Shown here piece after piece: positions 53,781 through 64,000 of a stretch of DNA of 64,000 bases. The stretch comes from Metridium senile (taxonomy: Eukaryota; Cnidaria; Anthozoa; Actiniaria; Metridiidae). The number at the start of each line of letters is the position of its first letter. Position 1 is the first letter of the stretch. Below the pieces are notes generated by a model, which made no database searches, was not told where the DNA came from, and saw only the letters and a program-made list of their open reading frames with translations. Location: positions 20,110,944 to 20,174,943 of the forward strand of contig OX459098.1 of NCBI GenBank assembly GCA_949775045.1. The letters run 5' to 3'. The translations under genes and the position numbers were made by a program.

Positions 53781-54009
53781 CTTAATCCGTTGTATATTTT
53801 CTCTCTCAATATATTCAAAGACCTTCGACACGTACTGTTTTTATGAAAATAAAAAGATATCGAAATACATGCAAATGTTGGTTGAATGAACGGCAAGCTA
53901 GGGGTTTTCCCTTCGTTTTATTTATAGTTTTATACGATACCGCATTACAAAAATGCACGGGCTCAAGGCTAACGACTTTGGTGAATTCGTATGCAGGCCT
54001 GGTCGAAAA

Positions 54010-54392
54010 TACATTACCTAGATAGTGTTAGAAATCATCATGAAACGTATAATGTAATAGTGTTAAAAATCACCATGGAAACGTATAATGGCAAAGTGTT
54101 AAAAATCACCACGGAAACGAATAATGGCATAGTGTTAAAAATCACCACGGAAAAGAATAATGGCATAGTGTTAAAAATCACCACGAAAACGTTTAATGGC
54201 ATAGTGTTAAAAATCACCACGGAAACGAATAATGGCATAGTGTTAAAAATCACCACGGAAACGAATAATGGCATAGTGTTAAAAATCACCACGGAAACGA
54301 ATAATGGCATAGTGTTAAAAATCACCACAGAAACGAATAATGGCATAGTGTTAAAAATCACCATGGAAACGTATTATATCATAGTGTATTTT
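54010..54392. repeat. 36-bp minisatellite
   Basis: About ten units of TTAAAAATCACCACGGAAAC plus GAATAATGGCATAGTG. Because 36 is a multiple of three, both strands stay open across the array (repeating ITTETNNGIVLK on plus). A shorter array of four units is at 56,310-56,465. Confidence 0.92.
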
Positions 54393-56309
54393 TAAAATGA
54401 CTAAAAATCAACTGGAATGTCGACACCAAATATCTTTAACATCAACACAGGACTAAGATTTCTTCAAATTTCTATCAGTAAACTATACGTATTATTTCCA
54501 TCCCATATTTACTGTAAAAATGGATTCTTTGGGCTGCCTGTGGTATATTAAATAACTCATCTAAATGACATACTCGACTCTGAGTAACTGATTGGTTGTG
54601 GGTTTCCTTTCTTATTCTGTACAATAAATACATTGCACACTTTGGGGTACTTTTTACTTTGCGTTGTTATTTCATTTGAAATGCAGAAAAGGAGTGCCTC
54701 AGAAATTCGTATTTTATGTAGATGTATTATTAAAAGAAAATACAACCTCGAAGAATGAATAACAAATACCACCTGTGTTTGATGATGTATTTGATATTAA
54801 GCAACTTTCGCCAAATACGCGTGGTATTTTTCATTAATCCTTCTCGAACAGTGCTATTTCCTATACAAATACCACAAAACTTTGCAACTAATGACTCATG
54901 AACGATGTAATGTTTCACCACAGCAATTAAAATAGCATTCAATCACAACTCAATGTTTGATGGTTTTACAAGACATGTATCATCGATTCAAACCGTAAGG
55001 AGCTGCATTGTGAGAAAATCTTTCATGCTAACATATTATTTTAAAACCACGAGACAATACCCGTCTAATATACATAACTTTCAGACAGCCTGCAGTGCCG
55101 CAGGAACATTGGCGCAATCCGCCAACCCGTTAAAACCTTATCAAATGATTTTGATCTACTTTCCGTGCAAAAAGTACACGTACTTTTGGAGTTGAAAGCG
55201 AACGGTTTGATCACTTTTACAAGAGAGATTGTGCGAATATTTATGTCAAGTAACAATATGGGCTATATTTATAATTAAACAAACCTTTTCAAAAACGTAG
55301 CTATGGAATCGAAAACATCATTCTTTTACGGACATTTTGGTGTGTAATACATGGCTATGCATAAATAAAAACATACGTACTTTGCACGATTTCTTATCGT
55401 TATCGTCGTATTCTCTCGGCCATTCTCTTATAAGACTCTCATTCAAAATCGAGCGGATAGAAGGGCCTCGAGAACTTTTTGAATGATATATATCATTTTG
55501 TCGCCGCTTATAAGTCGTCTGAGTATATATAATCATATTATGCTGTGAAAGGCTTCTCTGGATGTTTTTTAAAATGTTTTTAAAAGCGGTTTTCTACTTG
55601 TAAGGGTAGGACCATTAGAAGTTGGGGGAGAGGGGGTTGCAATTCCCGAAAATAAAAAACGTGCACGGCCAAAGTGCCAAAAAAAAATACTGCTCAGAGC
55701 CAAGCTCAAAGAAAAAAAACTTGCAGATCTTTGAGGGGTAGCGAATGGTAAAATTTCAAAATCCGAGCCTGAGATTCTAGAAATATATCAGCTCATATAT
55801 AAACTGTATTTAAAAATCCGAGACTTTGAGACATCAAAAACATAAAAATCCGAGACTTTGAGGCATCAAAAACAAGAAAATCCAAGACTGTGAAACATCA
55901 AAAACACGAAAATGTTTGACTAACGCACAACAAGACTTGCCCCAAGTCTACCTCATTGTGTTTTCCAGACAAAAAGTGAACAAATCGCCCGAAAGTTAGC
56001 TGAAAAAAGTTGCGAAGTAACTGCCCGTTGTACCAGACTAATAAATAAAACGGAGAAACGGAATTTTGGAAGCTTAACCAAAACACACTCTTAATCCGTT
56101 GTATATTTTCTCTCTCAATATATTCAAAGACCTTCGACACGTACTGTTTTATGAAGATGAAAAAATATCGAAATACATGCGAATTTTGGTTGAATGAACG
56201 GCAAGCTGGGGGTTTTCCCTTCGTTTTATTTATAGTGTTATACAATACCGCATTACAAAAATGCACGGGCTCAAGGCTAACAACTTTGGTGAATTCGTAT
56301 GCAGGCCTG

Positions 56310-56465
56310 GTAATGTAATAGTGTTAAAAATCACCATGGAAACGTATAATGTCATAGTGTTAAAAATCACCACGGAAACGAATAATGGCATAGTGTTAAA
56401 AATCACCACGGAAACGTTTAATGGAAGTGTTAAAAATCACCATGGAAACGTATTATATCATAGTG
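56310..56465. repeat. 36-bp minisatellite, second array
   Basis: Four units of the same sequence as 54,010-54,392, in the second copy of the 2.3-kb repeat, so array length differs between copies. Confidence 0.85.
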
Positions 56466-57727
56466 TATTTTTAAAATGACTAAAAATAAACTGGAATTTC
56501 GACACCAAATACCTTTAACATCAACACAGGACTAAGATTTCTTCAAATTTATATCAGCAAACTATACGTATTATTTTCATCCCATATTTACTGTAAAAAA
56601 ATGGATTCTTTGGGCTGCCTGTGGTATATTAAATAACTCATCTAAATGACATACTCGACTCTGAGTAACTGGATTGGTTGTGGGTTTCCTTTCTTATTCC
56701 GTACAATAAATACATTGCACATTTTGGGGTACTTTTAATTTTGCGTTGTTATTTCATTTGAAATGCAGAGAAGGAGTGCCTCAGAAATTTGTATTTTATG
56801 TAGATGTATTATTAAAAGGAAATACAATCTAAGTTCTCGAAGAATTAATTACAAATACCATCTGTATTTGATGATGAATTTTTTTTTTTTTTTTTTTTTG
56901 ATGATGTATTTGATATTAAGCAATTTTCGCCAACTGAATACGTGTGGTATTTTTAATTAATCCATCTCGAACAGTGTTATTTCCTTTACAAATACCACAA
57001 AACGTTCCTCATGACTCATGAAAGATGTAATTTTCTTATCGTTATCGTCGTATTCTCTCGGCCATTCTCTTATAAGACTCTCATTCAAAATCGAGCGGAC
57101 ATAAGGGCCTAGAGAACTCTTGGAATGATATATATTATTTTGTCGCCGATTATAAGTCGTCTGAGTATATTTAATCATATTATGCTGTGAAAGGCTTGTC
57201 TGGGTGATTTTTAAAAAAAAATTAAAAGCGGGTTTCTACTTGTAAGAATGAAATGTTCAAAATCACGGAGCTATGTTTTCCGATGGTCATAAACACATGT
57301 GCATGCATGTGATCAATAGAGGATTGTCGGATAAAACTGATAAGACAAGTCAGGTTTTTAAATTCTAGGAGAAAATAAAAGCGCGATAACTAGCGATTAA
57401 ACAAGTGCGGATTGCGACAGTGTTGTAAAGAAAACAATTGACAACAACATTAAGGATATACAGGACACTATCGGGATGTTTTTTTAAAACGCTCTTAACG
57501 CGTTCGTTTGAATCTTCATAAAAGATTTGAGATTTGAGATATAGAGTTGAAAAACTCAACTTGCAGTAAATGACAGTATTAAAGTTTGCACACCTCATGG
57601 AGTTTGAGGGCCAGTAAAATGAAATTGATATTACGTTTTAAATTAAAGAAATTCCCGTGTTATCAAAACAAAGTCTCAAATCACCTTAATGACTTTAAGG
57701 CTGCTATATAAATTATTGTGATCGAAG

Positions 57728-57823
57728 TCATGCCTCGTTCCAATCACTAGCTTGGAACAATGGTCCGTCCCTTAGTGGCTTTTTATAAATGTAGCGAGCT
57801 AGTGATTAGAACGAGGCATGACA
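57728..57823. mobile_element. Short palindromic MITE (family H, copy 1)
   Basis: TCATGCCTCGTTCCAATCAC and its inverted copy AGTGATTAGAACGAGGCATGA enclose a short GGACGG-containing centre. Further copies at about 63,019-63,115, 63,343-63,437 and 63,659-63,752. Confidence 0.8.
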
Positions 57824-57928
57824 TCGAAAACAATAATCGTATCATTCAGCTGTTCTAATAGTTTTTATAACAACACTAAAGCTCATTAAGATGTTTTGAG
57901 CCTTCGTTTAATAGTTCTATTTTGATAC

Positions 57929-58017
57929 TATAAAACCTAACTGTTACACATACACATGCTAGTGTTTGTTTCCCCGCGGAACGCTTGACATCGATGGAGG
58001 ATTGGAGGATAAAACTG
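57929..58017 (+). promoter_or_regulatory. TATA box plus first-exon-like module (copy 1)
   Basis: TATAAAA at 57,929-57,935, then an ATG at 57,994 opening MEDWRIKL and ending CTG|GTAAGA in phase 0. The spacing of 65 bases between TATA box and ATG is the same in the copy at 63,846-63,934. The design matches option A of gene 5. No PAN or discoidin exon follows before the window ends, so this copy may be orphaned or an alternative start for a distant gene. Confidence 0.45.
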
Positions 58018-58429
58018 GTAAGAAATGTCAAGTTTAAAATTCTAGGAGAAAATAGAAATGCAATAACTAGCGGTTAAACCGATGTGGAGTGCAACAGTGT
58101 TTCTTAGGAAACAATTGAAGTAAAAAACGTGCAAAAACTAGCAGTTAAACTGGTGTGGACTGCGACAGTGTTTCTAAGAAAACAATTGTAGTAAAAAAAG
58201 TGCGATAACTAGCGGTTAAACTCGTGTGGCCGGGACTGCGACAGTGTTTCTAAGAAAACAATTGAAGTAAAAAAGCTATCGGTTGAACTTGTGTGGACTG
58301 CGACAGTGTTTCTAAGAAAACAGTTGAAGTAAAAAAGTGCGTTAACTATCGGTTAAACTGGTGTGGACTGCGATAGTGTTTCCAAGGAAACAATTGAAGT
58401 AAAAAATGCGATAACTATATAGCGGTTAA

Positions 58430-59723
58430 GGTATCATGGAACAAAAATGGGTCATCTACTTTGAGCTCCGATAACTCGCTACTATTTACTCTAAATGGTA
58501 ATAATCTATATATTTTCTGAAAGGATATCTCAAAAGGATTACATATATTTTTTCTTTCATTGTTTAATTTTTGATAAATAGAGTAATTTATGGAAATTTG
58601 GTGTTGCGAAACAAGTGAGCTAATGTCCCTCATTTTTACGTCGACAGATCTAACTTTTGCTTTATTGCATTATGCGAATGTTGAATTACAAAACGGTGCC
58701 TGCGTTTTTTATTTTATTGCTTTTTTATTTTTTTATCGATTTTTAAAGTTTTAGATACGTTATTTTACTTAATTTTACGGGATTGCTGTACAAAACAATT
58801 GATATCTCGCGAATGACAAAAAAGATCGCAAAAAATAGACACCGTTTTAGAGTTGAATGAATTTATAGTTTACTGGCCGAGTTTGGTTAATTTTGCTTTT
58901 ATATTGAGGGACATTAACTCAGTTAAACTTTGTATATTTCTCAAATCTTTCTTTCGAGATAAAGCAACTTTTAGTTTAAACGGATTAGCGCTGATCACTC
59001 AAGAGGGATTAACTTATCAATCAAGACTGACTCTCTTTACGCCAATGAGAATAAAGCATTTTAAGTTAATCCCTGACCCTAGGTCATGGTGTATACACGA
59101 TACCTTGTCTCATGTTGTGTAATGAAGCATTCTCGTAAACAGGCAACATTTGCCCTCGTATTATACACGTAAATTATAGGAAAGATCAGCAAGAAAAGTT
59201 TAAAGAAGAAAGGTGGAGAGCCATAGGCAAATTAATAGCAAGAGGCAGGTCAAAGAGCAAGGCAGGAGAACTGGTATAACGCTGAGAGCATACTGTAAAT
59301 AATGCTGAGGGCAATGCCCACATTCCGAAGTATTTACCGGAAGATTGCCGCAAATATATCACTATTATAGAGATTAATCTGTAGAAATATAAAGGTTTCT
59401 TGTAATAAACTGAAAAACTATGATACTCTTGTAAATCGTGATCAAATTCTTCGCTTTTTAGAATGCTTCTAATCGCTCAATACGGCTTCCAATGAGACAC
59501 GGTTGTTGTGTGACATGATATTATCATATGCCCGCTGATAGATCCCTGTCAACTAAGCGTCACTTATTTCAAGCAGCAAAAATCGTTTTTCCAAAATATC
59601 TACTGCAGAAAAATACTTTTCAAAAAAATTATTTCCTAAAACTAAAGTCTTTAATAAAACGAACACCAGAAAAAGGTTTTTGAAATTTACATGTTTTGGA
59701 AGATGATTGTGTTCCATGATACC
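58430..59723. mobile_element. 1.3-kb DNA transposon-like element with TTAA flanks
   Basis: The ends GGTATCATGGAACA and TGTTCCATGATACC are inverted copies, each bordered by TTAA (58,426-58,429 and 59,724-59,727). TTAA duplication is characteristic of piggyBac and Kolobok superfamilies. The 89-codon open frame inside (58,853-59,122) has no recognised transposase motif, so it is probably non-autonomous. Confidence 0.65.
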
Positions 59724-59729
59724 TTAAGA

Positions 59730-60480
59730 GGGCGTCCGTGTAAGAGCGGACCACTCGCTCTTGGTTCCAAAAAAAGATTTATTTTATATTTCTACCACCC
59801 AACTAGTATCTTTGTCACAAAACGGCAGCCTGGGTTTAGTTTAGTTTAATAGAATTCGTCCTTACATAATATTACTTAATAATATTTGAATGAACAGGTG
59901 AAAATTACAAGAAGAAAATCCCAATTGACAGTGTTAGAATCGGAGTTAGAATCGTTCTAAAATATCTTTTTCTTACCGCTATACAAATTTTCATCCATCG
60001 ACCCCAAATTAGACAAAACACGACAAATATAAAGGTCGCTCTGGCCTATTTTCAAAGTCATTTTTCTCGGCCTTTTATTCAAATTAAAGCTTTTTTTTTT
60101 ATTTAATCTGCAGTTTCATGCTTCGAATTCTTCTGGCTAGAAACAGTAAGAAATAATTATAAATTGAGTGAATAACAAAACGAAATATCCAAATTCATTG
60201 AGACCTCAGAACGCGTGACACGAAAAGCTAAAAACATAATCATTGAATTTCTCAATTGTGGCACTTATCCTCAATAACATCTAACATTCTACCTTGAGAT
60301 AAGAAGCCATTTGGCAGATCTGTGCAATAAAGTTTGTGGCACTTTGCGTTTTTTTGTCGATATTTCCTTGCGTGACACGAATGACGGTTTAGTCTGTTCT
60401 TTTTTTTTCTCAAATGTTGTTACTCAAAATAACATATATGTATAAATAATAATATAATATATATGTCGTTTGGACCATCA
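59730..60480. other. Unannotated spacer
   Basis: AT-rich sequence without recognisable genes or strong repeats, apart from a short ATATAT stretch near 60,450. Confidence 0.4.
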
Positions 60481-60504
60481 TCAAATATTTTAGATTTGTG
60501 GTAA

Positions 60505-62850
60505 ACAGTCGAAAAATTCAACTTGCAGTAAATGACAGTAATAAAGTTTGCACACCTCATGGAGTTTAAGAGCCAGTAAAATGAAATTGGTATTACGTTT
60601 TAAATTACAAGAAATCCCCATGTTATCAAAACAAAGTCTCAAAACAAATTAATGACTTTAAGGCTGTAATATAAATTATTGTGATCGAAGTCATGCCTCG
60701 ATCAATTTCATTAATCCTTCTCGAACAGTGCTATTTCCTATACAAATACCACAAAACTTTGCAACTAATGACTCATGAACGATGTAATGTTTCACCACAG
60801 CAATTAAAATAGCATTCAATCACAACTCAATGTTTGATGGTTTTACAAGACATGTATCATCGATTCAAAGCCAGGGGTGGATCCAGGGGGGGGGGGTGGA
60901 TTGGGTGGCTAGCCACCCCCTTATTGCAGGGTTTAAAACAGGAAAAATAAAATGATTAGTTGATTATAATCAGTAAATAAAAGAAAAAAATATGAATATG
61001 TCCCATTGTATAAAAATAATCAAAGAGTTAACTTGAATAATTTAATAATATTAAATAATTAGTTTTATTTTGATCGGAATCAATACTTTATTATTATTCT
61101 CGCAAATCTCAGTTGTTGTGAGCCTGTAGTACATGGTAGCAGCGTTCATCCAAAAAAAAACTCGTTTTCATGGTCGCAAATTACGTAATCATCATTTTGC
61201 GGATGCCATACCTAATGTTGTAAGGTTTGTATACTTTTATCTGTTTGAAATTCTGCTATATTTGTTTTCGAAACCTTATATTTAGATGATAAGTAATAAG
61301 TAACTGTCAATTCGAAAAGGCAAGTCTTAATTGATCTCGGGACATAAATGATCGTTCTAATCTGCTTACTTTGAACATCGCCGGTGTTTATTTCGGATTG
61401 CAGTTACGTGCCAATCCATATTTGTGTATCCTTTTCGGTTCCTTCGCCTTTTTAAATAGGTGAAGTGGAACCTCTATTTACAGACATTCAAGGGCTGGGA
61501 AAAGTCCGTAATATACTAGAGGTGTTCGAGATATCGAGTTATTTTTACAAATAATAAATGTATGATATGAATTTTGCATTGCCTAGACATAAAGAGTTGT
61601 CCGCAACCCTAGACCTATCCTTTTAATATTCTTTTGGAGTTAGCCACCCCCCTTTGTAAGATTCTGGATCTGCCCCTGAAAGCGTAAGGAGCTGCATTGT
61701 GAGAAAATCTTTCATGCTAACATATTATTTTAAAACCACGAGACAATACCCGTCTAATATACATAACTTTCAGACAGCCTGCAGTGCCGCTGGAACATTG
61801 GCGCAATTCGCCAACCCGTTAAAACCTTATCAAATGATTTTGATCTACTTTCCGTGCAAAAAGTACACTTACTTTTGGAGTTGAAAGCGAACGGTTTGAT
61901 CACTTTTACAAAAGAGATTGTGCGAATATTTATGTCAAGTAACAATATGGGCTATATTTATAATTAAACAAACCTTTTCAAAAACGTAGCTATGGAATCG
62001 AAAACAACATTCTTTTACGGACATTTTGGTGTGTAATACATGGCTATGCATAAATAAAAACATACGTACTTTGCACGATTTCTTATCGTTATCGTCGTAT
62101 TCTCTCGGCCATTCTCTTATAAGACTCTCATTCAAAATCGAGCGAACAGAAGAGCCTCGAGAACTTTTTGAATGATATATATCATTTTGTCGCCGCTTAT
62201 AAGTCGTCTGAGTATATATAATCATATAATGCTGTGAAAGGCTTCTCTGGATGTTTTTAAAAATGTTTTTAAAAGCGGGTTTCTATTTGTAATTCCCAAA
62301 ATAGAAAACGTGCACGGCCAAAGTGCCAAAAAAAAAAATAATGCTCAGAGCCAAGCTCAAAAAAACAAACTTGCAGAACTTTGAGGGGTAGCGAATGGTA
62401 AAATTTCAAAATCCGAGCCTGAGATTCTAGAAATATATCAGCTCATATATTAACTGTATTTAAAAATCCGAGACTTTGAGTCATCAAAAACATAAAAATC
62501 CGAGACTTTGAGGCATCAAAAACAAGAAAATCCGAGACTGTGAAACATCAAAAACACGAAAACGCACTTAACAAAACAGACTTGCCCCAAGTCTACCTCG
62601 TTGTGTTTTCCAGACAAAAAGTGAACAAATCGCCCGAAAGTTAGCTGAAAAAAGTTGCGAAGTAACTGCGCGTTGTACCAGACTAATAAATAAAACGGAG
62701 AAACGGAATTTTGGAAGCTTAACCAAAACACAAACAGTTGTTTTCACTTTGCAAGACCTCTCTGGTCGAAAAAGAAAATCTTGCACAACACGGGCGGCGA
62801 AAAAAAAACCCTGCACAAAAAGATTTCAGATTTGATCTTAAGAAAAATTC
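60505..62850. repeat. Third copy of the downstream repeated region
   Basis: 60,505-60,700 matches 57,530-57,725 and 62,840-63,020 (AACTTGCAGTAAATGACAGT). From 60,715 the sequence follows 54,830-56,080 (TTCTCGAACAGTGCTATTTC), interrupted by an insertion at 60,872-61,680, and ends near 62,730. Confidence 0.75.
60872..61680. mobile_element. hAT-like non-autonomous element (about 0.8 kb)
   Basis: The ends are CAGGGGTGGATCCAG and, inverted, CAGGGGCAGATCCAG, a terminal sequence common in hAT-like elements. A G run and GGTGGCTAGCCACCCCC follow the left end, and AGCCACCCCC precedes the right end. The uninterrupted host sequence is at about 54,985 (GATTCAAACCGTAAGG); AAAGC is repeated on both sides of the insert. 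No transposase is seen. Confidence 0.7.
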
Positions 62851-63018
62851 ACCTTGCAGTAAATGACAGTAATAACGTTTGCACACCTCATGGAGTTTGA
62901 GAGCCAGTAAAATGACATTGATATTACGTTTTAAATTAAAGAAATTCCCGTGTTATCAAAACAAAGGTTTTGAACACCTTAATGACTTTAAGGCTGCTAT
63001 ATAAATTATTGTGATCGA

Positions 63019-63800
63019 AGTCATACCTCGTTCCAATCACTTGCTTGGAACATTTATTAAAAAAATCTAAGGGACGGACCATTGTTGCAAGCTAGTGATT
63101 AGAAAGAGGCATGATATCCAATACTGACAATAATCGTATCATTCAGCTCCTCTAATAATTTAATCTTCCATTGATGTCTTGAAAGCGTTCCGTTGGGAAA
63201 CAAACACTAGCATGTGTATGTGTAACAGTCAGGTTTTATAGTTTCAAAATAGAACTATTAAACGAAGGCACAAAACACCTTATTGACTTTTAGGCTGTTA
63301 TGGAAAATATTAGAACAGCTGATACGATTATTGTCTTCGATATCATGCCTCGTTCCAATCACTAGCTTGTAACATTAAAAAAATCCCCCAAGGGACAGAC
63401 CATTGTTGCAAGATAGTGAGTAGAACGGTGCATGATACCGAAGACAATAATCGTATCGTAGCTGTTTTAATAAAATTTAATCTTCCATCGATGTCAAGTG
63501 TTCCGTGTAGAAACAATCACTAGCATGTGTATGTGTAACAGTCAGATTTTATAATTTCAAAATACAACTATTAAACGAAGGCTCAAAATACTTTCATGAC
63601 TATTAGGTTGTTATGAAAAATATTAAAATAGCTGATACGATTATTAATTATCTTCGATATCATGCCTCGTTCCAATCACTAGCTTGAAACATTTAAAAAA
63701 AACCTCTAAGGGACGAACCATTGTTCCAAGCTAGTGATTAGAACGAGGCATGATATCCAATACAATAATCGTATCATTCAGCTGTTCTAATAGTTCTTAT
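63019..63800. repeat. Cluster of inverted copies of MITE family H and promoter-like segments
   Basis: Three MITE H copies alternate with segments that carry, inverted, the words of the TATA module (CTAGCATGTGTATGTGTAAC and GGTTTTATAG near 63,207-63,245, and 63,512-63,560). The inverted ATG equivalents are broken by a TAA shortly after the start. The region has clearly been rearranged by repeated inversions or insertions. Confidence 0.7.
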
Positions 63801-63845
63801 AACAGCTTAACCTTTCTTTAACGTTTAATAGTTCTATTTTGAGAC

Positions 63846-63934
63846 TATAAAACCTAACTGTTACACATACGCATGCTAGTGTTTGTTTCCCCACGGAACG
63901 CTTGACATCCATGGAGGATTGGAGGAAAAAACTG
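63846..63934 (+). promoter_or_regulatory. TATA box plus first-exon-like module (copy 2), possible start of a gene beyond the window
   Basis: TATAAAA at 63,846-63,852 and an ATG at 63,911 opening MEDWRKKL, ending CTG|GTAAGT (a stronger donor than copy 1), phase 0. The minisatellite word GATTATTAGCGGTTAAACTG begins 40 bases later, as after the gene 5 module. If functional, its downstream coding exons lie past base 64,000. Confidence 0.45.
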
Positions 63935-64000
63935 GTAAGTTAAGTCAATTTTAAAATTCTAGGAGAAAATAGAAGTGCGATTATTAGCGGTTAAACTGGT

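Larger units (their letters stand above)
53777..57340. repeat. Tandem 2.3-kb repeated units (two copies, second with deletion)
   Basis: CACTCTTAATCCGTTGTATA starts copy 1 at about 53,777 and copy 2 at about 56,086, an offset of 2,309. Both continue through AATGCACGGGCTCAAGG, a 36-bp minisatellite, GATTCTTTGGGCTGCCTGTG, and TTCTTATCGTTATCGTCG. Copy 2 lacks about 1.1 kb in the middle. A third partial copy is at 60,715-62,760. No conserved protein is evident. Confidence 0.8.
57370..58430. repeat. GATAACTAGCGGTTAAAC minisatellite after first-exon-like modules
   Basis: Five or more units of roughly 60-70 bp at 58,060-58,430 with GTGTGGACTGCGACAGTG and TTTCTAAGAAAACAATTGAA; a single unit is near 57,385. 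The family is the one found at 44.6-44.9 kb upstream of gene 5. Confidence 0.8.

Noticed and set aside
54010..54392. Regular short repeats that might suggest a CRISPR array
   Set aside because: Units are contiguous without unique spacers, and the genome is eukaryotic.
53991..54395. 134-codon repetitive frame (ITTETNNGIVLK units) and its mirror on the minus strand
   Set aside because: A 36-bp minisatellite stays open in all copies because its period is a multiple of three. There is no start context, no domain, and both strands are equally open.
55898..56266. 122-codon minus-strand frame, partly repeated at 62,516-62,731
   Set aside because: No recognisable domain. The related copy diverges through frameshifts, which fits repeated non-coding DNA.
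58853..59122. 89-codon frame inside the TTAA-flanked element as a possible transposase
   Set aside because: No DDE/DDD motif or other transposase feature, and too short for piggyBac or Kolobok proteins.

Overview
The window is animal genomic DNA. It is AT-rich, has introns with GT-AG junctions, is full of microsatellites, MITE-like inverted-repeat elements and degraded retrotransposon tails, and carries metazoan-only proteins. The repeat style (tRNA-derived SINE, long palindromic MITEs, poly-G MITEs) and the secreted PAN/EGF-like/discoidin gene family suggest an early-branching marine invertebrate. My best guess is an anthozoan cnidarian, but no sequence here proves it.

Layout. (1) 1-1.86 kb: repeats and a LINE tail, no gene. 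(2) 1.87-7.32 kb, minus strand: a complete six-exon gene for the DNA-protein-crosslink protease SPRTN (484 aa as I splice it), including a 24-nt micro-exon; one intron holds a 97-bp minisatellite. (3) 8.40-16.33 kb, minus strand: a complete eleven-coding-exon gene for BABAM2 (BRE/BRCC45, 378 aa as spliced). (4) 17.5-52.5 kb: a cluster of secreted PAN/apple - EGF-like - F5/8C (discoidin) genes. Reading left to right it contains a truncated PAN-only copy, three complete minus-strand genes, two complete plus-strand genes and one broken copy. The left part is a very recent 6.25-kb tandem duplication; genes 1 and 2 encode identical predicted coding exons 2-4. Genes 3 and 4 are head to head across a large imperfect palindrome. 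(5) 52.5-64 kb: no convincing intact gene. It holds 36-bp minisatellites, a 2.3-kb repeated unit, transposon-like elements (one with TTAA flanks, one hAT-like), and two copies of a TATA-box/first-exon-like module. The last of these sits 66 bases from the window edge and may be the start of a further gene outside the window.

How the genes relate. SPRTN and BABAM2 both act in the ubiquitin-linked DNA-damage response and have housekeeping-type promoter motifs (NRF-1-like and YY1-like), but nothing shows that they are co-regulated. The discoidin cluster is a separate, rapidly evolving family of predicted secreted carbohydrate- or lipid-binding proteins. Its unusual features are duplicated upstream promoter blocks and small first exons that appear to end exactly on the start codon (ATG|GTAAG), so that the rest of the protein is supplied by downstream exons.
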